A stretch of DNA of 38,149 nucleotides from Gammaproteobacteria bacterium (GTDB lineage: Bacteria > Pseudomonadota > Gammaproteobacteria > UBA6429 > Thiohalophilaceae). The notes under the pieces were generated by a model. It did not search any database and was not told the origin of the DNA. It worked only from the letters and a program-made list of their open reading frames with translations. The position numbers and the translations under genes were made by a program. The stretch covers positions 1 through 38,149 of the forward strand of contig JAPHTF010000134.1 of assembly GCA_026197095.1 (NCBI GenBank), read 5' to 3'. Below, one piece after another: positions 20,339 to 28,860 of the stretch; the stretch's first letter is position 1, and every line of letters begins with the position of its first letter.

Positions 20339-20369
20339 ACGTCCGAGTTTACAGTAGTTCTATCAGTAG

Positions 20370-20396
20370 AAAGGGCAGTGTATACTGCCCTTTTTT
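20370..20396 (+). terminator. intrinsic terminator of the atp operon
   Basis: The stem AAAGGGCAGT (20370-20379) / ACTGCCCTTT (20384-20393) is perfect over 10 bases, with a 4-base loop, and its right arm runs into a T-run. Confidence 0.93.
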
Positions 20397-20713
20397 CATT
20401 TTAGGATTCATATTTTCCGTATTAGGTGGGGTACGACAAAATGCCTTCAAAATGCTCATGGATCGCTTGTCCATTCCGCTTTTTCAGGCATTATCGCCTT
20501 GTTCTGACGAAAACTATTTTTCCTACATACTTTTTTTGAATATTGGAACTTGAAATATCAGATTTGAAGGTCGAAATACTCGAGAATGTGCAAGAGCTAC
20601 CTTAGCTAGATGCGCTTGTTTACCTCCATCTTCTACTTTGTTCTGATAATATGCTTGAAAGAATAATAATTAGTGTCGCTTTGTTTTAAAATCTAGTTGA
20701 AAACGGTATTTGT
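20397..20713. other. intergenic stretch without recognised gene
   Basis: About 317 bases between the atp terminator and the SlyD-like gene. No RNA gene, strong promoter or clear stem was recognised. Short frames exist on both strands but are broken by stops and lack ribosome sites. Base composition around 20430-20520 is less AT-rich than a typical spacer here, so a decayed gene is possible. Confidence 0.4.
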
Positions 20714-21211
20714 ATGTCTGATGAAGTTGTTGAAAAAAATAAAGTAGTAACGTTTAAGTGCACTATTCTTGATGAAGAGGACAATATCGTCGAGCAGAAT
20801 GATGTGCCCGTGAGTTATGTACATGGTGGTGAAGCCGGCGATTTCCTGGAAGATATGCAGGTGATGGAAGGGGCAAAAGTCGGAGATACAAAGCGAGTTA
20901 CCGTCAGTGCGGCACAGGGATTTGGTGAGTATGATGAAAAGCTGGTTATCCGTGACAAACTTGAAAATGTCCCTGAGGAGTATCACAAAGTTGGTGCAGT
21001 TTGTTCGTTTCAGAATGATCAGGGTGAACCCATGTCGTTCATGGTGAAGTCGGTCGAAAATGGAGAAATTATCTTTGATGGAAACCACCCATATGCGGGT
21101 AAAGCAATGACGTTTAAAATGACCATAACGGATATTCGTGATGCCACAGTTGATGAGGTTGGTTCTGGTCGCCCGGCTGAGAACCAACCGGTAAATTCAG
21201 AATTACATTAG
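20714..21211 (+). CDS. SlyD-type FKBP peptidyl-prolyl isomerase
   Basis: A 165-residue cytoplasmic FKBP of the SlyD class, which combines prolyl isomerase and chaperone action. The barrel shows PVSYVHGGEAGDFLEDM, MEGAKVGDTKRVTV, AAQGFGEYDEKLV and, closing the fold, DGNHPYAGKAMTFKMTITDI. The region between (about 70-120) is the insert-in-flap domain. E. coli SlyD (196) ends in a metal-binding tail rich in His and Cys; here the tail is short (GRPAENQPVNSELH) and lacks it, so a nickel role is unlikely. The ribosome site is weak. It precedes glmU by 35 bases and may share its transcript. Confidence 0.9.
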   Translation: MSDEVVEKNKVVTFKCTILDEEDNIVEQNDVPVSYVHGGEAGDFLEDMQVMEGAKVGDTKRVTVSAAQGFGEYDEKLVIRDKLENVPEEYHKVGAVCSFQNDQGEPMSFMVKSVENGEIIFDGNHPYAGKAMTFKMTITDIRDATVDEVGSGRPAENQPVNSELH

Positions 21212-21246
21212 GACAAAGCAACATTAGAATATGACGAAACTAGACT

Positions 21247-22620
21247 ATGATGAATCAAAGCCACATTAACGTCGTTATCCTTGCAGCTGGCCAGGGAACG
21301 CGGATGAAATCTGACAAACCAAAGGTATTGCATGAACTAGCAGGCGCACCACTTGTTCAGCATGTAATTAATACCTCAAAAGAGCTTAAACCAAAATATA
21401 TCAATGTTGTATATGGTCATGGTGGCGAGCAAGTTCAAGAAATAATTAATGATGCAGATATAACCTGGATCCTTCAAAAAGAACAGCTTGGTACTGGCCA
21501 TGCTGTTGCACAAGTTTCAGATTATTTAAATGATGAAGAGTTAGTATTAATTCTTTATGGTGATGTTCCGCTTATTCACATCGACACATTAGCTGATTTA
21601 TTGAATCAAGCAGCAGATGGCATCGCATTACTCACAGTGCATCTTGATAATCCGCAAGGCTATGGTCGTATTGTTCGTGATAAATCCGGTAAAGTAAAAA
21701 ATATCACTGAAGAAAAAGATGCTACTGATGATGTTAAAAAAATACATGAAGTAAACACGGGTATACTAGCAGTAAAAGCAAATTTGTTAAAAAATTGGTT
21801 AAGCCAACTTAATAATAATAATGCACAAGAAGAATATTATTTAACGGATGTTATTGCGATGGCAGTGAAAGATAATTTTACTGTACATACCACACAGCCT
21901 GATAATGAATTTGAAGTAATGGGCGTAAACAATCGTATTCAACTTTCAGAATTAGAACGCTATTACCAAAAAGAACAGGCGAATAGAATAATGGCAGCGG
22001 GAATTACGCTTGCCGATCCCGCAAGGATTGATATTCGTGGCAAACTGACCCATGGCAAAGACATCTTTATTGATATTAATACAGTAATAGAAGGTAATGT
22101 CTCTATTGGAAATAATGTCTCTATTGGTGCAAATTGTGTAATTAAAGATTCAAAGATTGCAGATGATGTTACGGTATTACCGATGAGTATTTTAGACAAC
22201 GCCTCAGTTGGTAAAGGAAGTAAGGTTGGACCTTTTGCTCGCTTAAGACCAGGAGCGGTTTTGTCAGACAATACACATATAGGTAATTTTGTAGAAATCA
22301 AAAAAAGTTTTATTGGTGTTGGCAGTAAAATAAATCATTTAACCTATGTGGGTGATTCATTAGTTGGTAAAAACGTGAATGTTGGTGCAGGCACTATTAC
22401 CTGCAATTATGATGGTGCGAATAAACATCAAACGATAATTGAAGATAATGTCTTTATTGGTTCTGCGACACAGCTCGTAGCCCCTGTAAAAATAGGTAAA
22501 AATGCAACTATTGGCGCAGGTTCAACGATTACAACAGATGTAAATGAGGGCGAGTTAGCCATAACGCGTGTTAAACAAAAAAGTATTAGTGGCTGGATGC
22601 GGCCCGTAAAAAAGCAATAA
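21247..22620 (+). CDS. glmU: GlmU, bifunctional UDP-GlcNAc synthesis enzyme
   Basis: A 457-residue enzyme (E. coli 456). Residues 1 to about 230 are the uridylyltransferase domain with LAAGQGTRMKSDKPKVLH (12-29). The C-terminal left-handed beta-helix (about 255-457) carries hexapeptide repeats such as IEGNVSIGNNVSIGANCVI and acetylates glucosamine-1-phosphate. The product feeds peptidoglycan and lipopolysaccharide. The active-site histidine region (FVEIKKSFIGVGSKINHLTY) is present. Two adjacent ATGs (21247, 21250) could start it and the ribosome site is weak. glmS follows after 19 bases. Confidence 0.98.
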   Translation: MMNQSHINVVILAAGQGTRMKSDKPKVLHELAGAPLVQHVINTSKELKPKYINVVYGHGGEQVQEIINDADITWILQKEQLGTGHAVAQVSDYLNDEELVLILYGDVPLIHIDTLADLLNQAADGIALLTVHLDNPQGYGRIVRDKSGKVKNITEEKDATDDVKKIHEVNTGILAVKANLLKNWLSQLNNNNAQEEYYLTDVIAMAVKDNFTVHTTQPDNEFEVMGVNNRIQLSELERYYQKEQANRIMAAGITLADPARIDIRGKLTHGKDIFIDINTVIEGNVSIGNNVSIGANCVIKDSKIADDVTVLPMSILDNASVGKGSKVGPFARLRPGAVLSDNTHIGNFVEIKKSFIGVGSKINHLTYVGDSLVGKNVNVGAGTITCNYDGANKHQTIIEDNVFIGSATQLVAPVKIGKNATIGAGSTITTDVNEGELAITRVKQKSISGWMRPVKKQ

Positions 22621-22639
22621 GGTTAACTGAGACAAAATT

Positions 22640-24472
22640 ATGTGCGGCATTGTAGGTGCAGTTTCAAAAAGAAATATTACTCCCATATTACTTCATGGCT
22701 TAAATCGTCTTGAATACCGAGGCTATGATTCTGCAGGTATTGCCGTTTTAGATAGCGACAGCAGAATTCAGCGTGTAAGAGCCGTTGGTAAAATAAAAAA
22801 TTTAGAATCTGCATTATCTGTTACTCCGGCTACTGGACACATTGGTATTGGCCATACTCGCTGGGCTACACATGGTGAGCCATCAGCAAAAAATGCTCAT
22901 CCACATGTTTGTAATGACTGTGTAGCAATTGTACATAATGGCATTATAGAAAATCATGAAAGGTTACGCGAAGAACAAATAAAAGCAGGTTTTACTTTTA
23001 CTTCAGATACCGATACCGAAGTAATTGTTCATCAAATTCAAAAATACATGAATGAAGGACATTCATTATTTAATGCCGTGAAAAATTCAATAGCTGACCT
23101 GGATGGCGCCTATGCATTAGGTGTTATCAGTACATCTGAACCTGATACCTTAATTTGTGCACGAAAAGGAAGCCCGCTTGTTATAGGGATTGGGGAAAAT
23201 GAGAATTTTATTGCTTCAGATATGGCTGCATTATTATCTGAGACAAATAATTTTATTATCCTGCATGAAGGTGATATGGCGATAGTAAAGTCAACGGAAG
23301 TTGATGTTTTTAACGAGCAAGGTCATAAAACGGTTAGAGAAATTCATGAGAGCCAGCTTTCAGGTGATGCAGTTGATAAGGGTGAATATGCACATTACAT
23401 GCTGAAAGAAATTTATGAGCAGCCAAGTGCGATTGCAGAAACATTAGAAGGTCGTCTGGGCAAAGATAAAGTTTTAGATTCAAGCTTTGGTCCAAAAGCG
23501 ATTGAGATTTTTGATAAAATTAAATCTATTCAAATTTTGGCGTGTGGTACGAGTTATCATGCGGCATTAATCGCGAAGTACGGCATTGAATCAGTAACAA
23601 GCTTGCCGGTGAATGTAGAAGTGGCCAGTGAATTTCGTTACCGAAAGGTGGTTGTACAGCCTGATACATTAGTTATCACAATATCTCAATCAGGGGAAAC
23701 AGCTGATACTTTAGCGGCATTACGTAAAGCAAAAGAGATTGGCATGGAACACAGTTTAGCTATTTGTAATGTGCCAGAAAGTTCTTTAGTGCGAGAATCA
23801 GAACTCCGCATGATGACACGTGCAGGCCCTGAGATCGGTGTTGCCTCAACAAAGGCATTTACGACTCAGCTTGTTGTTATTTTATTATTGGTTACTGTAC
23901 TCGCACGTCGCTTTGGTTTCCCTGCTGAAACAGAAGCCAAGGTTGTTGAACAGTTACGGTATCTGCCCGGCATTATTGATGATGTTTTAAAACATGAAGA
24001 TGAAATTAAAGAAATCGCAAAGGACTTTGCTGATAAAGATCATGCTTTATTTTTAGGTCGTGGAATGCACTACCCTGTTGCGATGGAAGGCGCATTAAAA
24101 CTTAAAGAAATTTCTTATATACATGCAGAAGGTTATCCTGCCGGTGAATTGAAACATGGACCCATCGCATTAGTGGATAAAAACATTCCTATAGTGGCGG
24201 TAGCACCGAATGATAAGTTAATTGATAAATTGAAATCGAATTTGCAGGAAGTCAGGGCACGTGGTGGCAGACTTTATGTTTTTGCGGACAAAGGTACTAA
24301 TTTAAAATCTGAAAATGGTATTAAAGTCATTGAAGTTGCGCCAGTTGATATTGCGGTATCACCGATTATTTTTTCTGTTCCTCTGCAATTGTTGGCTTAC
24401 CATGTTGCTGTATTGAAAGGAACAGATGTCGATCAGCCCAGAAATTTAGCTAAATCTGTCACTGTTGAATAA
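22640..24472 (+). CDS. glmS: GlmS, glutamine:fructose-6-phosphate amidotransferase
   Basis: A 610-residue enzyme (E. coli 609) that makes glucosamine-6-phosphate, the first committed step to UDP-GlcNAc. Cys2 after the initiator Met is the glutaminase nucleophile (MCGIVGAV), with HTRWATHG and HNGIIENH nearby. Two SIS isomerase domains follow (ILACGTSYHAALIAKYG; LFLGRGMHYPVAMEGALKLK), and the end DVDQPRNLAKSVTVE is the classic C-terminus. I see no GlmS ribozyme in the 19-base leader. It is convergent with trkH; the 96-base gap has no convincing terminator. Confidence 0.98.
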   Translation: MCGIVGAVSKRNITPILLHGLNRLEYRGYDSAGIAVLDSDSRIQRVRAVGKIKNLESALSVTPATGHIGIGHTRWATHGEPSAKNAHPHVCNDCVAIVHNGIIENHERLREEQIKAGFTFTSDTDTEVIVHQIQKYMNEGHSLFNAVKNSIADLDGAYALGVISTSEPDTLICARKGSPLVIGIGENENFIASDMAALLSETNNFIILHEGDMAIVKSTEVDVFNEQGHKTVREIHESQLSGDAVDKGEYAHYMLKEIYEQPSAIAETLEGRLGKDKVLDSSFGPKAIEIFDKIKSIQILACGTSYHAALIAKYGIESVTSLPVNVEVASEFRYRKVVVQPDTLVITISQSGETADTLAALRKAKEIGMEHSLAICNVPESSLVRESELRMMTRAGPEIGVASTKAFTTQLVVILLLVTVLARRFGFPAETEAKVVEQLRYLPGIIDDVLKHEDEIKEIAKDFADKDHALFLGRGMHYPVAMEGALKLKEISYIHAEGYPAGELKHGPIALVDKNIPIVAVAPNDKLIDKLKSNLQEVRARGGRLYVFADKGTNLKSENGIKVIEVAPVDIAVSPIIFSVPLQLLAYHVAVLKGTDVDQPRNLAKSVTVE

Positions 24473-24568
24473 GTAAATTTTTACCATAGAGTTCACGGAG
24501 GTTCATTTCTGTTGATCTTTCTTAATTTGAACCTGGCATTATTGGTGTGAAAGACATATTGATGACTT

Positions 24569-26023
24569 TTAACGTCGCCAGAATGCTGGGGTGAGTAATA
24601 CTAATAAAGTAAATATTTCCAAACGCCCTAGTAGCATGGCAAAAGATAAAATCCATTTTGCTGAATCAGTCACTCCCGCATAATTAGAACCCACTTCATT
24701 TAAACCCGGGCCAAGATTATTCATGGCAGCGGCTGTTGCTGAAAAGGCACTGATTTGATCTAAACCCGTGAGCATTAGCAGAAGTAATATAATAGAAAAG
24801 GCGGCGACATAAGCAGAGAAAAATCCCCATACGGCCTGGATAATACGATCTTCTAAAGGTTTTCCGCCTATCTTAATGACAAATACCGCATTAGGATGAA
24901 TAAGACGTTTTATTTCACGCATACCTTGTTTAAGTAAGAGTAAAAAGCGGATCATTTTCATGCCACCACCGGTTGAGCCTGCGCATGCACCGATAAAACT
25001 TGTGAAGAGTAATAATACGGGCAAGAAACCAGGCCAGTTATGGTATTCGTAGGTAGTAAATCCTGTAGTGGTACCAATGGACACAGCCTGGAACATGCCA
25101 TGGAGCAAAGCCCTTTCAGGTGCAATGAAATAGTCCATGTAATACAAATAAACAGCAGATATTAGTGTAATGAGTAATAACAGGCTTATGTATATTTTAA
25201 ATTCCGAGTCCTGAAAATAAGCCTTAAGAGAGCGACTGCGCCATGACAGGAAGTGTAAAGAAAAGTTTACACCAGAAAGAAGCATAAAAATAATGGCGAC
25301 AAGTTCAACCATAGGTGTTCCATTAAAATAGCCCATACTCGCGTCATGAGTTGAAAAGCCACCAATAGCAACAGTTGAAAAACTGTGTCCTATCGCATCA
25401 AAGGTATTCATGCCTGCTGCCCAATAGGCAAAGGCACATGCTACGGTTAAGGCCAAGTAGATATACCAGAGTGCCTTTGCAGTTTCAGTAATCCGGGGAG
25501 TAAGCTTAGTATCTTTCATCGGACCCGGTGTTTCAGCTTTATACAGCTGCATCCCTCCAATACCTAACAACGGCATAATGGCAACCGCTAAAACAATAAT
25601 ACCCATGCCACCCAGCCATTGCAGTTGTTGTCTGTAATAGAGGATTGATTTTGGTAATTGATCTAGCCCCTCTATAACCGTCGCCCCGGTAGTGGTTAAC
25701 CCCGATAAGGATTCAAAAAATGCATCAGTGATGGATATGTCGACTTGTGCTGATAATATAAAAGGTATGGCACCAAAAGAAGCAAGAACAGTCCAGAACA
25801 AAACAACAATTAAAAATCCATCACGCAAGCGCAATTCATTTTTGTAGTTTTTAACAGGAAGCCAGGCAATCATGCCTGTAATAAGCGTGACTGCAAATGC
25901 ATCAAAGAAGGGTTCAAATGCACCATCAAGATAAATGACGGAAACCGCCATGGGGGGAACCATGGAAAAACTAAAAACCATTAATAGTATTCCAAGGATG
26001 CGTTGTATGACAAAAAATTGCAT
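24569..26023 (-). CDS. trkH: TrkH potassium channel subunit
   Basis: A 484-residue membrane protein (E. coli 483) with many hydrophobic helices. It has the four pore repeats of the Trk/Ktr/HKT family, for example SLSGLTTTGATV, FSTVAIGGFSTHD and SIGTTTGFTTYEY, with conserved filter glycines, and a gate-forming loop GACAGSTGGGMKMIR. It imports K+ together with the TrkA ring. It is the last gene of the minus-strand operon, 11 bases after trkA. Confidence 0.96.
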   Translation of the reverse strand: MQFFVIQRILGILLMVFSFSMVPPMAVSVIYLDGAFEPFFDAFAVTLITGMIAWLPVKNYKNELRLRDGFLIVVLFWTVLASFGAIPFILSAQVDISITDAFFESLSGLTTTGATVIEGLDQLPKSILYYRQQLQWLGGMGIIVLAVAIMPLLGIGGMQLYKAETPGPMKDTKLTPRITETAKALWYIYLALTVACAFAYWAAGMNTFDAIGHSFSTVAIGGFSTHDASMGYFNGTPMVELVAIIFMLLSGVNFSLHFLSWRSRSLKAYFQDSEFKIYISLLLLITLISAVYLYYMDYFIAPERALLHGMFQAVSIGTTTGFTTYEYHNWPGFLPVLLLFTSFIGACAGSTGGGMKMIRFLLLLKQGMREIKRLIHPNAVFVIKIGGKPLEDRIIQAVWGFFSAYVAAFSIILLLLMLTGLDQISAFSATAAAMNNLGPGLNEVGSNYAGVTDSAKWILSFAMLLGRLEIFTLLVLLTPAFWRR

Positions 26024-26034
26024 ATTATTTAACG

Positions 26035-27408
26035 TTAGATGAAAGTAATGCCAACTTGGAACAATTTTTCAACATCGGATATATATTTCTTATCAATCAG
26101 AAAAAGAATAACGTGGTCTTCAGTTTCAATAACAGTATCATGATGCGCAATAATGACATCATTGCCACGCACGACGGCCCCGATTGTTGTTCCAGGTGGT
26201 AATTTCAGCTCGCAAATCTGTCTGCCAACAACTTTTGATGTTGTATTGTCCCCATGTGCTACCGCTTCGATGGCCTCAGCTGCGCCACGTCGTAGTGAGT
26301 GAACTTTAACAACATCACCTCGTCGCACATGGGCCAATAAACTACTAATGGTTGATTGTTGAGGGGAAATCGCAATATCAATTTCGCCACCTTGAATAAG
26401 ATCAACATAAGCCGCCCGATTTATAAGTGCCATCACTTTTCTCGCACCTAACCGTTTAGCCAGCATGGCGGACAGTATGTTGGCTTCTTCATCATTGGTC
26501 ACTGAACAAAAAATATCCGTATTATCGATATTTTCTTCAGTTAATAAATTTCCATCAGAAGCATCACCATTTAAGACAATCGTATTGTTCAGTTCTTTAG
26601 CAAGCTTACGAGCACGTGCATGATTATGATCGATAATTTTAACCTGGTAGTCATTTTCCAGGGCTTCCGCTAAGCGCTTACCAATATTACCCCCACCCAC
26701 AATCATAATGCGTTTATAGGGTTTGTCTAAACGGCGCAGCTCACTGATCATGGCGCGGATAGATTTTGGCGTGGCGACAAAAAATACTTCATCATCGGCT
26801 TCGATAACAGTTGTGCCGTGTGGAATAATGGCGCGATTTCGGCGATATATGGCTGCAACGCGTATTTCGACAGTGGGCATGTGTTTTTTAATTGTGCTTA
26901 ATTCATGGCCGACTAATGGGCCACCATAATAAGCGCGCACACCCACCAGCTGCACTTTTTTATCTGCAAAATCAAGAACTTGCAAAGCGCCTGGATGGGT
27001 AATTAAGCTCTGGATATATTCTGTTATGAGTTGTTCCGGACTGATTAGAACATCGACAGGTAATGCTTCTTGCTGAAAGAGCTGCGGATGAGACAAATAC
27101 CCTAACGCACGTACGCGTGCAATTTTAGTTGGCGTGTGGAATACCGTATAAGCCACCTGGCAGGCGACCATATTGGTTTCATCACTATCGGTCACAGCGA
27201 TAAGCATATCTGCATCATCTGCACCAGCGGCTCTTAAAATATCAGGATGGGATGCGTGGCCAGCAATAGTGCGTAAATCCAGGCGATCCTGAAGAGCATG
27301 TAAGGTTTTTTCATCCTTATCAATAACGGTAATATCATTCGCTTCACTGGTAAGATTTTCTGCCAGTGAGCTACCTACTTGCCCTGCACCCAAAATTATA
27401 ATTTTCAT
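26035..27408 (-). CDS. trkA: TrkA, NAD-binding regulator of K+ uptake
   Basis: A 457-residue protein (E. coli 458) with two tandem RCK units. The first Rossmann motif is [13 protein letters not shown] (7-19) and the second [13 protein letters not shown] (about 238-250). Each is followed by a TrkA-C domain. It forms the cytoplasmic nucleotide-sensing ring on TrkH. Location in one operon with NtrYX and trkH is common in gammaproteobacteria. It is 21 bases after ntrX. Confidence 0.97.
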   Translation of the reverse strand: MKIIILGAGQVGSSLAENLTSEANDITVIDKDEKTLHALQDRLDLRTIAGHASHPDILRAAGADDADMLIAVTDSDETNMVACQVAYTVFHTPTKIARVRALGYLSHPQLFQQEALPVDVLISPEQLITEYIQSLITHPGALQVLDFADKKVQLVGVRAYYGGPLVGHELSTIKKHMPTVEIRVAAIYRRNRAIIPHGTTVIEADDEVFFVATPKSIRAMISELRRLDKPYKRIMIVGGGNIGKRLAEALENDYQVKIIDHNHARARKLAKELNNTIVLNGDASDGNLLTEENIDNTDIFCSVTNDEEANILSAMLAKRLGARKVMALINRAAYVDLIQGGEIDIAISPQQSTISSLLAHVRRGDVVKVHSLRRGAAEAIEAVAHGDNTTSKVVGRQICELKLPPGTTIGAVVRGNDVIIAHHDTVIETEDHVILFLIDKKYISDVEKLFQVGITFI

Positions 27409-27429
27409 TGTTTTATGTCGTTATTATAT

Positions 27430-28860
27430 TTATCTAGTTTCAATTAATAATGTTTTTGGATCAATATTTAATGCACGTAATTTACGATAAAGATGGGTAC
27501 GTTCCATACCGATGAGATTTGCTACTTTACCAATACTGCCGCCACTTTTTATTAGATGGTGAACTAAATAATCTCGCTCAAAAAGTTCACGTGCTTCGCG
27601 CATCGGGAGATCATAAGCAACAGAAATGCCTTCACGTGGGCCAGGTATATTCACTTTTTGACTAATGGCAGATTCAACTTCTTCGAGGCTTATCTCATTA
27701 CCCGATGCAGTGATCAATAAGTGTTGCACAAGATTAGTGAGCTCACGAATATTCCCTAGCCATTCATAATTTCGCAGCCGATTTTGTGCAGCCAGACTGA
27801 AATGACGATAAGGGAGTTTTTCCTGGTCAACTAACACGTTTGTATAATAATTGAGTAAATCTGGAATATCTTCATGGTGCTCACGTAATGCAGGAATATG
27901 CAGTGGCACAACATTAATTAAATAATATAAATCTTTTCTAAATTTATTTTCTTCAACGAGTTTTTCAAGATTTTTATGACTTGAACAAACAATCCTTGCT
28001 TTAAAACTTAGGGTTGTTGAATCACCAATATGTTGATAAGTATTATTTTGTAAAAAACCCAGTAAAAAATTTTGCGTAGCTTCATCGGCTTCATCAATAT
28101 TGCACAAAAATAAAGTTCCGCCCTGGGCTTTATCAAAAAGTCCCTGAGTAACAGAATGCCCGGATGATTGGCCAACAAAATCTTCCGGATTTTTATCGTA
28201 ACTTAAAGAAGAAAGGTTAACTTCAACGAAGTTTTTATCATGCTGATGGCTGTTTGCATGCAAATAGTAGGCGGCAACACGTATTCCGCTACCTGCTTCA
28301 CCGTTTAATAAAACCCAGCTGTCATGTTCTGAGATACGTTTTATTTGTTCGCGTAATCGTTGCATAACCGGACTTCGCCCCTGCGGTTCTGAAACAATCA
28401 GTCCTTGATAAGAATGAACAGCAGGTTCACGTAATGCTTTTTCTGTATTAAGTACTTGTTCAACGGTGAGCAAAAGTTTGGCCAGGGACAGTGGCTTTTC
28501 AATAAAGTCATATGCGCCTAAGCGTGTAGCCTCAACAGCTGTTTCAACAGTGCCATGGCCAGACATCATAATAACCGGTACAGGTAAATTGCCGTCGGCA
28601 GCCCATTCTTTTAATAACGTGATGCCATCTACATCAGGCATCCAGATATCAAGTAGAATGAGGCTAGGTTGCTGTTGCTTATAAGCGAGGCGTGCAGTTT
28701 CACCATTTTCAGCTACTTTAACGTCATAGCCTTCATCTTCAAGAATTTCCTGAACTAAATGACGAATATCAGGCTCATCATCGACCACTAAAATATAAGG
28801 CACGTTGGCAACATTATTTTGAGCGGTATCATCTTCCATAGGATTAAGCGGCTGCATCAT
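27430..28860 (-). CDS. ntrX: NtrX-type response regulator with degenerate AAA+ domain
   Basis: A 476-residue protein. The receiver domain (about 22-140) has Asp27/Asp28, phospho-acceptor Asp71 (LLDIWMPDVDG) and Lys122. A sigma54-type AAA+ domain (about 160-400) follows, then a Fis-type HTH (GSIGKVANLIGMERTHLYRKL). The Walker A reads GEAGSGIR (187-194), lacking the ATP-binding lysine. The Walker B reads TLFLCNID with Cys253-Asn254 where Asp-Glu is expected, and there is no GAFTGA loop. So it very likely cannot act as a normal sigma54 activator ATPase, but may bind DNA as a phospho-controlled regulator. It overlaps ntrY by 14-17 bases depending on which of two ATGs is used. Confidence 0.93.
   Translation of the reverse strand: MMQPLNPMEDDTAQNNVANVPYILVVDDEPDIRHLVQEILEDEGYDVKVAENGETARLAYKQQQPSLILLDIWMPDVDGITLLKEWAADGNLPVPVIMMSGHGTVETAVEATRLGAYDFIEKPLSLAKLLLTVEQVLNTEKALREPAVHSYQGLIVSEPQGRSPVMQRLREQIKRISEHDSWVLLNGEAGSGIRVAAYYLHANSHQHDKNFVEVNLSSLSYDKNPEDFVGQSSGHSVTQGLFDKAQGGTLFLCNIDEADEATQNFLLGFLQNNTYQHIGDSTTLSFKARIVCSSHKNLEKLVEENKFRKDLYYLINVVPLHIPALREHHEDIPDLLNYYTNVLVDQEKLPYRHFSLAAQNRLRNYEWLGNIRELTNLVQHLLITASGNEISLEEVESAISQKVNIPGPREGISVAYDLPMREARELFERDYLVHHLIKSGGSIGKVANLIGMERTHLYRKLRALNIDPKTLLIETR

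Noticed and set aside
20693-21187. 164-residue open frame on the minus strand
   Set aside because: It is antisense to the clear SlyD-type FKBP gene, has no recognisable domain and no ribosome site.
24499-24534. AGGTTCA / TGAACCT repeat between glmS and trkH as a terminator
   Set aside because: The loop is 22 bases and there is no T-run on either strand.
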